The notes beneath the pieces are model-generated. The model made no database searches, had not been told where the DNA came from, and worked only from the letters and a program-made list of their open reading frames with translations. A program made the translations under genes and the position numbers. 14,302 nucleotides of DNA from Methanosarcinales archaeon (GTDB lineage Archaea > Halobacteriota > Syntropharchaeia > Alkanophagales > Methanospirareceae). Where the stretch lies: positions 1-14,302 of the forward strand of contig JAENXH010000015.1 of NCBI GenBank assembly GCA_016649585.1, given 5' to 3'. Positions 6,302 to 13,046 of the stretch are shown piece by piece (positions within the stretch are counted from its first letter, which is position 1; each line of letters starts with the position of its first letter).

Positions 6302-7438
6302 ATGATAAATTATGATGTAATAGTAATTGGAGCAGGACCTGCGGGTGCAACAGCAGCGGCGATATTAGCCGAGAGCGATATTAACGCCTTATTAATAGAG
6401 AAGGAAAAACTTCCAAGGCCGAAGATTTGTGGTGGAGCAGTGTCTAAAAGAGCTTTATCGCTCTTAGCGGCTGCAGATATATTATTACCCGAACTAAAGA
6501 CTTTCAAAAAATGCCGGTCTATGCAACTTGGCACTTTTGATTTCGAGTCAATTGAAGATTTAGCAACTATAAAATTTGAGAATGAAGCAGCATATCTTAC
6601 GGACAGAGCTGAGTTTGATTATGCCCTTGTCCAGAATGCGATTACAAAAGGTGCGGAATTAAAGCAGAATTTAATGGTTACGAATATCAAAAAAGAGAAC
6701 TCACAATTCATAATATACGGGGCTGATTTTAGTGCTAAATCAAAATATCTTTTATGTGCAGACGGAGTAAACGGTACATCAGCAATATTACTTGGGTTTA
6801 GAGATAAGTGGAATGATGATGAAGTAGGATTGTGTATTGAATCAAGTATAACGGACTACGAGCCACCTCCATCACCACTCAATTTTTATTTCGGCGGTGT
6901 CAAATGGGGGTACGCGTGGTTTTTTGATAAGGGTGATCATGCTTCAATTGGCACAGGTACTGTACTTAAAGAGGCATCTAATTTAAGACGACTGTTTAAC
7001 TACTTTGTGATGCGTTCCAGATATACAAACACAAGATCAACGGAGAATTTAAAATTAAACGCCTGGCGGATACCCGCAACAGGTGGAATTTCAGGGAACA
7101 TTGCAACGGGGAACGCGCTTTTACTCGGCGATGCTGCCGGGCTGGTCGACCCTTTTTTAGGCGAAGGGATTCCTTATGCGATCCAAAGCGGTAAAATCGC
7201 AGCGGACTGTGTTATTAAAAATAACGTCGGTGATTACCGTAAAAAGATAGAAGAAGAGATAACAGGCGACTTGAAGTACGCACGAATTCTGGTGAAGATC
7301 GTTAAGCTTGATCCGAAAAGATTTATTAAACTTCTGGCTAATGACTCTACAATAGCACGGGATTATGTCAAAATAGTTTTAGGGGATTCAACATATCGTC
7401 AATTTTTGAAGAATACGTTTAAGAAGCTAATATTCTGA
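6302..7438 (+). CDS. Geranylgeranyl reductase family flavoprotein
   Basis: FAD-dependent oxidoreductase of 378 residues. The N-terminal dinucleotide loop is VIVIGAGPAGATAA (6-19), with an acidic residue at the end of the second strand (LLIEKE) and the RPKICGGAVS segment typical of the family. A middle substrate domain contains GGVKWGYAWFFDKGDHASIG (198-217). The FAD motif NALLLGDAAGLVDPFLGEGI lies at 271-290. Archaeal members saturate the isoprenoid chains of archaeol lipids (digeranylgeranylglycerophospholipid reductase) or reduce other polyprenyl groups. Archaea often carry several paralogues, so the exact substrate is uncertain. The ATG at 6302 follows the amidohydrolase stop by 7 bases, indicating an operon. 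Length and motifs are complete. Confidence 0.9.
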   Translation: MINYDVIVIGAGPAGATAAAILAESDINALLIEKEKLPRPKICGGAVSKRALSLLAAADILLPELKTFKKCRSMQLGTFDFESIEDLATIKFENEAAYLTDRAEFDYALVQNAITKGAELKQNLMVTNIKKENSQFIIYGADFSAKSKYLLCADGVNGTSAILLGFRDKWNDDEVGLCIESSITDYEPPPSPLNFYFGGVKWGYAWFFDKGDHASIGTGTVLKEASNLRRLFNYFVMRSRYTNTRSTENLKLNAWRIPATGGISGNIATGNALLLGDAAGLVDPFLGEGIPYAIQSGKIAADCVIKNNVGDYRKKIEEEITGDLKYARILVKIVKLDPKRFIKLLANDSTIARDYVKIVLGDSTYRQFLKNTFKKLIF

Positions 7439-7659
7439 CTGTGTCACGCTACTCGGCGAAATCCAATCCTTTGGAAACTCTATCTGACTGAAAATGCGTA
7501 AGTTATTTATGGCTATCGGGAGGTTAGAGTAATTATAAGAACAGAGAAGTTTCATCCAAAGGGAGGTAACGAACCAAGTTTGGATATATCACCAAATTGG
7601 GGGGACATGCAAAGTGTGTTCGGATATGAGTTATTATGTTCAATTCTGCAACCTCCACA

Positions 7660-7669
7660 TTTAAATATA
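7660..7669 (+). promoter_or_regulatory. TATA-like box before the 71-residue gene
   Basis: TTTAAATATA, centred about 27 bases before the ATG at 7691. It predicts a leaderless transcript and fixes the start there, not at the TTG at 7580. The preceding spacer (7439-7659) holds no gene I can support. Confidence 0.5.
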
Positions 7670-7690
7670 ATGTTAATATATATTATCTCT

Positions 7691-7906
7691 ATGAAAAAGA
7701 ATTTTTGGCAATGGGCAATCGGAGATGTATTCACAAAAATAGCCGGTGGTATTTTTGGAGGCTCTGCAGTCGCTCTTTATTATAACTTTGTACTAACACC
7801 TGAAAAGACAATTGGATTACTTTTACTATTCTGGATATTGGCTATATCCGCTATTTTTCTTTCGCTAATTGGATATCTTATAATTCAAAGAACAGACGCT
7901 GATTGA
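7691..7906 (+). CDS. Small two-helix membrane protein, unknown function
   Basis: A 71-residue protein that I do not recognise. After a short basic/aromatic start (MKKNFWQWAIGDVF) come two hydrophobic helices, about 14-30 (containing AGGIFGGSAVALYY) and 39-63 (GLLLLFWILAISAIFLSLIGYLI), and a short polar tail (QRTDAD). It looks like an integral membrane hairpin with both ends probably on the cytoplasmic side. The open frame extends upstream to 7502 and could start at a TTG (7580), but the TATA-like box at 7660-7669 supports the ATG at 7691. It stands alone: the previous gene ends 252 bases upstream and the next begins 127 bases downstream. Short hydrophobic frames can arise by chance, but the promoter placement and clean ends favour a real gene. 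Confidence 0.6.
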   Translation: MKKNFWQWAIGDVFTKIAGGIFGGSAVALYYNFVLTPEKTIGLLLLFWILAISAIFLSLIGYLIIQRTDAD

Positions 7907-8033
7907 AGTTGCAGAACTCTTCGTCACCTTCGGCTCCTTGCCTTGGCCTCATTCGTAGAGTACTCGGGAACATAATAGCGCTTATGAGGTTCCGGCTGTT
8001 TTCATACCAAATACAATAAACAAAGTGCATAAA

Positions 8034-8426
8034 ATGAACACAAACCTGATAAACGAATTCCTCTGGAAAGAGCACGTCTTCGCCGTTGTTGGCGTTTCAA
8101 ACAACCCGAAGAAGTACGGGCACCAGGTGTATAAAGACCTTAAAGAGGCGGGCTATACCGTTTATCCCGTGAACCCCCATATTGACGAAGTCTTGGAAGA
8201 TAAATGCTATCATTCGCTAAGCGAACTGCCCGAAAAGCCGGACGTCGTTGATACCGTGGTTCCACCAGAGGTTACCGAGAAGATAGTTGCGGAATGCAAG
8301 GAATTGGGAATAGAACGGGTATGGATGCAGCCCGGCTCTGAATCCGAGAAGGCGATAGAGTTCTGCAGCCGAAACGGCATAAAAGTGGTGCATGATGTAT
8401 GTGTGATGGTGAAGAGAAGGGGATAA
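8034..8426 (+). CDS. CoA-binding domain protein (YccU-like)
   Basis: A 130-residue single-domain protein with the CoA-binding Rossmann fold. The first strand and loop read FAVVGVSNNPKKYGHQVYKDLKEAGY (16-41), followed by TVYPVNPH, SLSELPEKPDVVDTVVPPE, the VWMQPGSES motif and the closing HDVCVMV. This order matches the stand-alone family whose best-known member is YccU; related domains occur in succinyl-CoA synthetase and ADP-forming acyl-CoA synthetases. No ATP-grasp or ligase domain is attached, so a role in binding CoA or a nucleotide is likely but the function is unknown. A GTG at 8025 would add three residues (MHK); the ATG is the simpler start. I see only a weak TATA candidate upstream. 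It converges with cobY, leaving 43 bases between the stops. Confidence 0.88.
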   Translation: MNTNLINEFLWKEHVFAVVGVSNNPKKYGHQVYKDLKEAGYTVYPVNPHIDEVLEDKCYHSLSELPEKPDVVDTVVPPEVTEKIVAECKELGIERVWMQPGSESEKAIEFCSRNGIKVVHDVCVMVKRRG

Positions 8427-8469
8427 GTAATCCTGCAAAAAACTGTGATTTTTAAGGGGGATAAGAGCT

Positions 8470-9057
8470 TCATTCTAACATGCTTCTTGCCACGCTCAAA
8501 TCAGCATCGGTATTAATATTTATTGCAAGCAGGGGATCATCAAATACAAAAGGTATCGAATCCTTCGAATTCGTGACCACATTGATACCGCAAGAAACGA
8601 GCTCTTTTCCTTCGTACTCGAACGAGTGACTTGGCGTTATGCTTTCTGGTAACATATCCAGAGGAATAGCGCCAGTGACGCTGATACGATGCGCGTGATA
8701 AGCGTCAATTATCGCGTTAATGTGCTCGCTTTTTAAAAAAGGAATGTCGCAGGCAACGGATACAAACTCAGGGTATCGAGGGAGCAGATACCATAAATCT
8801 TCGTGATAACCTTCTCCTGGGGTCGCTACGGTTTTATAATTGGCAAGTTTGCAATATTCCTCTGTCTTTGGCGTGTTCTTCGTGATCGCCACGAAAAAAT
8901 CTTCTACGTTTGATTCGCGTACGGTTTCTGCAACCATATCTAAGAGTCGTTTCTGGTTGCCGCGTTTACCTATCGTTATGAGTGCCTTCTCGCTCTCCGT
9001 GTAGGTTCCTCTGTTCAGCCTGCTGCTTTTCCCGCCTGCGAGGATTATTGCTATCAT
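8470..9057 (-). CDS. cobY: Adenosylcobinamide-phosphate guanylyltransferase
   Basis: Transfers GMP from GTP to adenosylcobinamide phosphate, the archaeal step that activates the corrinoid for nucleotide-loop attachment in cobalamin synthesis. The 195 residues match the usual CobY size. It has the nucleotidyltransferase glycine loop IILAGGKSSRLN (4-15), ITKNTPKTEEY (58-68), GEGYHEDL (81-88), the SVACDIPFL metal-site strand (100-108), SCGINVV, and the closing ININTDADLSVARSMLE. The NTPKT, GYxEDL and INTxxDL segments correspond well to the characterised Methanocaldococcus CobY, which separates it from MobA-type molybdenum cofactor enzymes. No other cobalamin genes are in the window. A perfect palindrome lies just upstream and covers the probable TATA region, so expression may be controlled there. 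Confidence 0.9.
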   Translation of the reverse strand: MIAIILAGGKSSRLNRGTYTESEKALITIGKRGNQKRLLDMVAETVRESNVEDFFVAITKNTPKTEEYCKLANYKTVATPGEGYHEDLWYLLPRYPEFVSVACDIPFLKSEHINAIIDAYHAHRISVTGAIPLDMLPESITPSHSFEYEGKELVSCGINVVTNSKDSIPFVFDDPLLAININTDADLSVARSMLE

Positions 9058-9063
9058 TAAACC

Positions 9064-9088
9064 CTTTTCTTTTTAATAAAAAGAAAAG
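9064..9088. repeat. Perfect 25-base palindrome upstream of cobY
   Basis: CTTTTCTTTTTA, one central A, then TAAAAAGAAAAG: 12-base arms with perfect symmetry. It begins 7 bases before the cobY ATG, in the spacer to the divergent gene at 9183. On the minus strand the centre (TTTTTATTA) is also the best TATA-like candidate for cobY. It could be an operator, a hairpin in the leader, or a symmetrical A/T-rich promoter element. Confidence 0.6.
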
Positions 9089-9147
9089 CGTTTTCGGAAA
9101 AGAAAAATGTATTGAAAGCATCTTCATCGTGACTGCAATCACAGAAA

Positions 9148-9156
9148 AATTTATAG
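9148..9156 (+). promoter_or_regulatory. TATA-like box of the 9183 operon
   Basis: AATTTATAG, centred about 31 bases before the ATG at 9183, predicts a nearly leaderless transcript. TATAAAAAC at 9170-9178 is too close to the ATG to serve it. Confidence 0.45.
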
Positions 9157-9182
9157 CCTTGTAATACTGTATAAAAACTAAG

Positions 9183-9665
9183 ATGGGGGTACAGTCTTCT
9201 GCGGATATAACACGGGCATTAAAGGAGAAGTGGGATAAAAGCAAGGATAAGGCAGATTGGCGAGTGTTAACTGGACGGAATCACAAAGGACGGTACGACA
9301 TGTTCATCTCCAGCCCGGAGAGTATGTGGCAGCTAAAATTTGAGCAGACCGGGAGTAATGAAGCAATAGGATTTGGTTTGGATGTGGGGAAAATAGACGC
9401 TGAGATAAAAAAGATTATGGGGGTGGGCGCGCCAGTCCCTTTTGGATTAATCTCTCCTCAAAAAGCCGATTTAGCTATTATAATGGCCGGTATTCAGCAA
9501 TACTCTTCTGATTCCACTCATACGCTGTGCAAGGAATATATCTCAGGAGAGCAGGCGAAGCTGGACGAGAAATTGGATAGAGAGATAGAGCGAATGAGCA
9601 GCGACTCGGTGTTCAGAAGGAGATATAAAGAGCAAAAAGAGCGGGATAGAATCCCTTATTTGTAA
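9183..9665 (+). CDS. Conserved-looking hypothetical protein
   Basis: A 160-residue soluble protein that I cannot place in a family. Visible features: an N-terminal amphipathic helix (ITRALKEKWDKSKDKADW), a segment WRVLTGRNHKGRYDMFISSPESMWQLKF (26-53) that looks like beta strands, a glycine-rich stretch IGFGLDVGKIDAEIKKIMGVGAPVPFGLI, a hydrophobic segment ADLAIIMAGIQQY, and a strongly charged helical C-terminus rich in K, E and R. There is no signal peptide or membrane helix. The stop overlaps the ATG of the DUF99 gene by one base (TAATG), so the two are translationally coupled and probably act together or at matched levels. The ordered, non-repetitive sequence and tight coupling argue for a real gene. 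Confidence 0.75.
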   Translation: MGVQSSADITRALKEKWDKSKDKADWRVLTGRNHKGRYDMFISSPESMWQLKFEQTGSNEAIGFGLDVGKIDAEIKKIMGVGAPVPFGLISPQKADLAIIMAGIQQYSSDSTHTLCKEYISGEQAKLDEKLDREIERMSSDSVFRRRYKEQKERDRIPYL

Positions 9666-10252
9666 TGGTGCTGCATGTAAATAAAAAGGGGATACGCGTA
9701 CTGGGTATTGCAGAGAGCTTCAAGAGAGACTATGAAAAGTCAGTACTCGCGGGCGTCGTGATGCGTTCCGACTTTATTATTGACGGTGTCGGTCTCACGC
9801 ACATAACCGTAGGAGGAATGGATGCAACCGAAGGGGTATTGCATCTCTGCGAATCACTGCAGCGCGATGATATAAACGTGATGATGTTAAATGGCTGTGT
9901 CATCAGTTGGTTCAACATCATAGACCTAAACGAAATTTACAAACGGCTGCGGATCCCACTCATCTGTGTGACGTACGAAGAATCCGAAGGTTTGGAAGAA
10001 CACATAGCCCTGCATTTTGAATCAGACGAGCGAGATTCACGGATAGAAGCGTATAAGCGGCTTGGAGATCGTGTTCCGGTAAATTTACACGGTCAGTTTG
10101 AGGATTTGATACGGTTTTTAGGTATGGAAAAAGCCGAAGCTGGTGCTGTAATAAAAAAATTCACCACGCATGGGAAAGTGCCCGAACCGTTGAGGGTTGC
10201 GAAGATAGTAGCGAGAGCACTACTAAGAAGCAAAAATTCCAAATCCAAATAA
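9665..10252 (+). CDS. DUF99 family protein (endonuclease V-like fold)
   Basis: A 195-residue member of the archaeal DUF99/UPF0215 family. The signature runs in order: KKGIRVLGIAESF (7-19), SVLAGVVMRSDFIIDGVG (26-43), the ITVGGMDATEGVLHL box (47-61), the INVMMLNGCVISWFNIIDL block (70-88), then IPLICVTYEES. The fold is related to endonuclease V (RNase H-like), and the family has been linked to nucleic-acid repair, reportedly cleavage near deoxyuridine, so a DNA repair role is reasonable but not shown by the sequence. The ATG overlaps the stop of the previous gene. The C-terminus runs into the CCAAAT-rich inverted repeat: the last codons (K N S K S K) are read from it. Confidence 0.9.
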   Translation: MVLHVNKKGIRVLGIAESFKRDYEKSVLAGVVMRSDFIIDGVGLTHITVGGMDATEGVLHLCESLQRDDINVMMLNGCVISWFNIIDLNEIYKRLRIPLICVTYEESEGLEEHIALHFESDERDSRIEAYKRLGDRVPVNLHGQFEDLIRFLGMEKAEAGAVIKKFTTHGKVPEPLRVAKIVARALLRSKNSKSK

Positions 10253-10374
10253 TACCAATACTACCAAACAAATCCCAAATTCCAATATCATACCAATTTT
10301 GCACTTGATTTTTGCTTTATTTTTTCTTTTTGGATTTGGAAATTGGAGTTTACTTGGGATTTGGTAGTATTTGT
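10232..10374. repeat. CCAAAT/ATTTGG-rich inverted repeat
   Basis: The left half (10232-10286) is built from degenerate repeats of CCAAAT, AATCCCAAATTCCAAT and AATACTACCAAA. The right half (10327-10373) carries the complements: TTTGGATTTGGAA, then TTGGGATTTGGTAGTATT. Two pairs of arms are recognisable, 10237-10249 with 10329-10341 and 10257-10280 with 10353-10370. They interleave rather than nest, so the unit is a scrambled inverted repeat. It occupies the spacer between convergent DUF99 and tfb and takes in the last few DUF99 codons. The T-rich middle (10307-10330) could end transcripts. It resembles dispersed intergenic repeats of other prokaryotes; whether it recurs in this genome cannot be seen here. 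Confidence 0.6.
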
Positions 10375-10383
10375 CATTGAGGT

Positions 10384-11337
10384 TTAGAGAAGCACGTCTA
10401 TATCTAACCGCTCTGATAATTCTTTATACCGGTTACGTATCGTAACCTCAGTCACACCTGTAACATCAGATACTTCCTTCTGTGTACGATGCTCACCGCC
10501 TAAAATTGCTGCGATGTAAATAGCCGCGGCTGCTATTCCTATTGGGCCCCGCCCGTTGGTCAGCTCACTCTCCGATGCGCGCTTTATTATCTCTACTGCC
10601 TTTGACCGTATATCGCCGCTCAAATCGAGTAAGGAGCAGAAACGAGGCACGAAATCAACAGGAGACGCAGGATTAACTTTCAACTCAAGCTCCCGTAAAA
10701 GAAAGCGGTATGCCCGGCTTATTTCCTTCTGCCCAACCCTTGAGATATTCCGTACCTCTTCCAGCGTTCGCGGCACCCCGTACTGTCTGCACGTAATGTA
10801 TATTATCGCAGTGGCTATACCTTCTATGCTCCGCCCGCGAATCAAACGTTGCTTCATTGCTTTCCGGTATAACATAGAAGACGCCTCCCTGATATTCATC
10901 GGCAGTTTAAGCGCACACGCCATCCGATCTATCTCAGAAAGAGCGAAAATAAAGCTCCTTTCGGTTGTGCTCGTGATGTGCGTCCGCTTTTGCCATCTCT
11001 TGAGCTTATATTGTCCTTGACCTGTCGGAGACCACGTGACCAGTGTGCTCAGACCTTTATCGTGTATCCGATATGTCATCGGTGCTCCAACTCTCGCCCT
11101 TTTCGACACCTGCTCGAAATCAAAGGCACGCCATTCAGGTCCAAGGTCCACAATGTTCTCAGCTACTACCAATCCGCATTCCGCGCAAAAAAGCTCTGCT
11201 CTCCCATAATCTCTTATCAGGTTCTTAGCGCCACATTCAGGACAATCCTTTACCGTCTCACCATAATCTGCTTCGTCTTTAGCTCCCTTACCGTCTCTAT
11301 GCTTCCCCTCTCCCTTATCCTTCTTAGGGGTCACCAT
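10384..11337 (-). CDS. tfb: Transcription initiation factor TFB
   Basis: General archaeal transcription factor (TFIIB homologue) that bridges TATA-binding protein and RNA polymerase. The 317 residues comprise a charged N-terminal tail (1-29), the zinc ribbon with C32, C35, C51 and C54 (CPECGAK / CAECGLV), the B-reader/linker DLGPEWRAFDFEQVSKRARVG (64-84), and two cyclin folds at about 120-210 and 215-310. The second fold contains the helix-turn-helix that reads the BRE (EHRTQKEVSDVTGVTEVTIRNRYKEL). Length and zinc ligands are complete. The ATG at 11337 follows the rnhB stop by 7 bases, so the two are almost certainly cotranscribed. Whether other TFB copies exist in the genome is not visible. 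Confidence 0.97.
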   Translation of the reverse strand: MVTPKKDKGEGKHRDGKGAKDEADYGETVKDCPECGAKNLIRDYGRAELFCAECGLVVAENIVDLGPEWRAFDFEQVSKRARVGAPMTYRIHDKGLSTLVTWSPTGQGQYKLKRWQKRTHITSTTERSFIFALSEIDRMACALKLPMNIREASSMLYRKAMKQRLIRGRSIEGIATAIIYITCRQYGVPRTLEEVRNISRVGQKEISRAYRFLLRELELKVNPASPVDFVPRFCSLLDLSGDIRSKAVEIIKRASESELTNGRGPIGIAAAAIYIAAILGGEHRTQKEVSDVTGVTEVTIRNRYKELSERLDIDVLL

Positions 11338-11344
11338 TTTTCAT

Positions 11345-11983
11345 TCATTTGTAGCCCTTAGTTATATATAAATCAACAGTCTTCCAAGATTTCCGCACGT
11401 AGGACGGAATATCCTCCAAATCCTTTTCTTTGAGCAGCTCTTTCAGGAATTTAACGGTTTTCGGGTCCGCAGGATAGCCACTTCCAATCTCGGCTCCTAT
11501 CTTCACCGCAAGCGCCCGCATGGATCTATCTCGGTGCACCTTTGCAACGATTGATGCTGCGCTGACCAAAGGGTAACGGTCATCTGCTTTACTTTCAGAA
11601 ATGATTTTAATCTCCGCATCTACTTCCTTCTCGTAGTTCGCTCTAAGATTGGCCGCGAACCGCTCTGGTTTCACATCTGCCGCATCTACAATCGCTCTAT
11701 CAGGCTGAAAATACTTAATCACCTCTGAAAACCGTTCAACCATGATTTCATTCATCGTATGCCCTTTTCTACCTTCATCTATCTCGCTCGCGGTCATCTC
11801 CACCAAAAAAACCTCAGTCGTTGCTTCTATACGTTCCGCCAGATATTCCCGCTTTGCAGGACTCAAGCGTTTCGAATCTTTCACACCCAGCTCTTCCAAA
11901 CCCTCAAAATTCAAGACCCCTGCAACAAACATTGAGCCTATCACGGGACCTTTACCCGCTTCGTCAATTCCTATCTCCCTCAT
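11345..11983 (-). CDS. rnhB: Ribonuclease HII
   Basis: Cleaves RNA in RNA/DNA hybrids and starts removal of single ribonucleotides misinserted into DNA. The 212-residue product has all expected catalytic acids: D7 and E8 in GIDEAGKGPVIG, D100 in IVDAADV and D134 in SKADDRYPLVSAASIVAK. Also present are the KDSKRLSP segment, HRDRS, GSGYPADP and the VRKSWKT C-terminal motif, which fit archaeal RNase HII such as that of Thermococcus. The ATG at 11983 is preceded by a purine-rich AAAGGAAG. It lies 64 bases downstream of trxB on the same strand with no clear TATA box between, and 7 bases upstream of tfb, suggesting a trxB-rnhB-tfb operon. Confidence 0.96.
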   Translation of the reverse strand: MREIGIDEAGKGPVIGSMFVAGVLNFEGLEELGVKDSKRLSPAKREYLAERIEATTEVFLVEMTASEIDEGRKGHTMNEIMVERFSEVIKYFQPDRAIVDAADVKPERFAANLRANYEKEVDAEIKIISESKADDRYPLVSAASIVAKVHRDRSMRALAVKIGAEIGSGYPADPKTVKFLKELLKEKDLEDIPSYVRKSWKTVDLYITKGYK

Positions 11984-12047
11984 CTATCTTTCTTCCTTTG
12001 GGCTTTCAATTCAATCAATATCTCTGTCCTCTTCCTGGTTTTGGACC

Positions 12048-12974
12048 TTAACCTATTAAATCGTCATATGCAGAAGTAGCAGCGATAGCACCTTCTGCAC
12101 ACGCCACGACAATCTGTCTCACGCCTCCGGTTATGTCTCCCGCGGCGTATACTCGCTCTTTGTTCGTCCGCTGGCCTTTATCAGTGATTATGTATCCCTC
12201 TTTATCGAGCTTCACATCCATTTGCGTTGCTAATGCATTTACCGGCTCCTCGCCAACATATACAAACACGCCATCTACCGGGAGTTCATCCTCAATCCCG
12301 CTCTCTTTATCGTATCTAACTACACTTCCCACTGCTTTATCCCCTTTTATCTCCTTCACCACGGAATTCCACAAGATATGCACACCGGCCTTTTCCATTT
12401 TTTTCTGTAAATACTGCTCTGCCCTGAGTTTATCTCTTCTATGGATTAACGTTACCGTGCAGCCGACGTTTTTCAGATACAACGCACCTCTAACTGCCGA
12501 GTTCCCCCCGCCTACCACTATTACCGACTTATCTTTGAAGAAGAACCCATCACATGTAGCACAATACGATACCCCCCGTCCAAGAAACTCATCTTCTCCT
12601 TTAACGCCCAGTTTCCGTTTTTTAGTTCCTGTGCACAGAACCATCGCATTTGAGAGATACGAGTCTTTCTCCGTGAAAATAAGCATTTTTCTCTTTTTTT
12701 CCTTTATTTCTATTTTGCTAACGCCTTCCAGCTCTTTAATCTCGGCATATTCCGACGTTTGCTCCTTCATCTTTTCTGCCAGTTCCATGCCACCTATCTT
12801 TTTGAATCCTGGATAGTTGTCTATATCTGTTGCCTCATTTGATAACCCGCCGCTTATTCCTTTCTCAATCACTAACGTTTTCAATCCGCTTCTTGCACCA
12901 TACAAACCCGCGGTCATCCCTGCAGGACCCGCTCCAACAACGATTAAATCGTAATCTCTTTCTTTGTTCATCAT
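12048..12974 (-). CDS. trxB: Thioredoxin reductase
   Basis: Flavoprotein that passes electrons from a reduced pyridine nucleotide, or another donor, to thioredoxin-like proteins. From the ATG at 12974 it has 308 residues. The FAD loop is VVGAGPAGMTAGLYGARSG (12-30), the redox-active pair is CATC (138-141) in SYCATCDGFFF, a second dinucleotide loop is VVGGGNSAV (153-161), and the FAD-closing motif VYAAGDITGG is near the C-terminus. The second loop has HRRD after it, as in NADPH-using members, but archaeal reductases vary in donor. A GTG at 13001 would add nine residues, but it lies inside the promoter: the TATA-like box at 13003-13010 predicts transcription starting near 12980. It probably heads an operon with rnhB and tfb. 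Confidence 0.93.
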   Translation of the reverse strand: MMNKERDYDLIVVGAGPAGMTAGLYGARSGLKTLVIEKGISGGLSNEATDIDNYPGFKKIGGMELAEKMKEQTSEYAEIKELEGVSKIEIKEKKRKMLIFTEKDSYLSNAMVLCTGTKKRKLGVKGEDEFLGRGVSYCATCDGFFFKDKSVIVVGGGNSAVRGALYLKNVGCTVTLIHRRDKLRAEQYLQKKMEKAGVHILWNSVVKEIKGDKAVGSVVRYDKESGIEDELPVDGVFVYVGEEPVNALATQMDVKLDKEGYIITDKGQRTNKERVYAAGDITGGVRQIVVACAEGAIAATSAYDDLIG

Positions 12975-13002
12975 GAAAAATCTCCTGCCTGTAATGATCA
13001 CA

Positions 13003-13010
13003 TATTTATA
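13003..13010. promoter_or_regulatory. Shared divergent TATA element
   Basis: TATTTATA on the plus strand and TATAAATA on the minus strand. Its distances suit both neighbours: the trxB ATG (12974) is about 32 bases from the centre on one side. On the other side a transcript starting near 13032 would include the GAGGG ribosome site at 13036-13040 before the ATG at 13047. No second good TATA box exists in the 72-base spacer. Confidence 0.45.
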
Positions 13011-13046
13011 CAGCCGGATTCAAATAAACCTTTCCGAGGGAAAATT

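Noticed and set aside
7552..7734. 60-codon minus-strand frame over the promoter of the 71-residue gene
   Set aside because: No ribosome site, no homology I recognise, and it covers a good plus-strand TATA box and start.
7907..8033. Imperfect hairpin GGAAC-ATAA-loop-TTAT-GAG-GTTCC at about 7968-7994
   Set aside because: The stem is bulged and short, with no T-run after it; not distinguishable from chance.
8470..9057. MobA-type molybdenum cofactor guanylyltransferase for the CobY gene
   Set aside because: The NTPKTEEY, GYHEDL and NINTDADL segments fit CobY better than MobA, and the length is that of CobY.
10232..10374. CRISPR array suggested by repeated CCAAAT words
   Set aside because: The words are short, degenerate, change orientation and lack regular unique spacers.
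12133..12816. 227-codon plus-strand frame opposite trxB
   Set aside because: A serine/proline-rich shadow of the trxB coding strand; no start signals or domain features.
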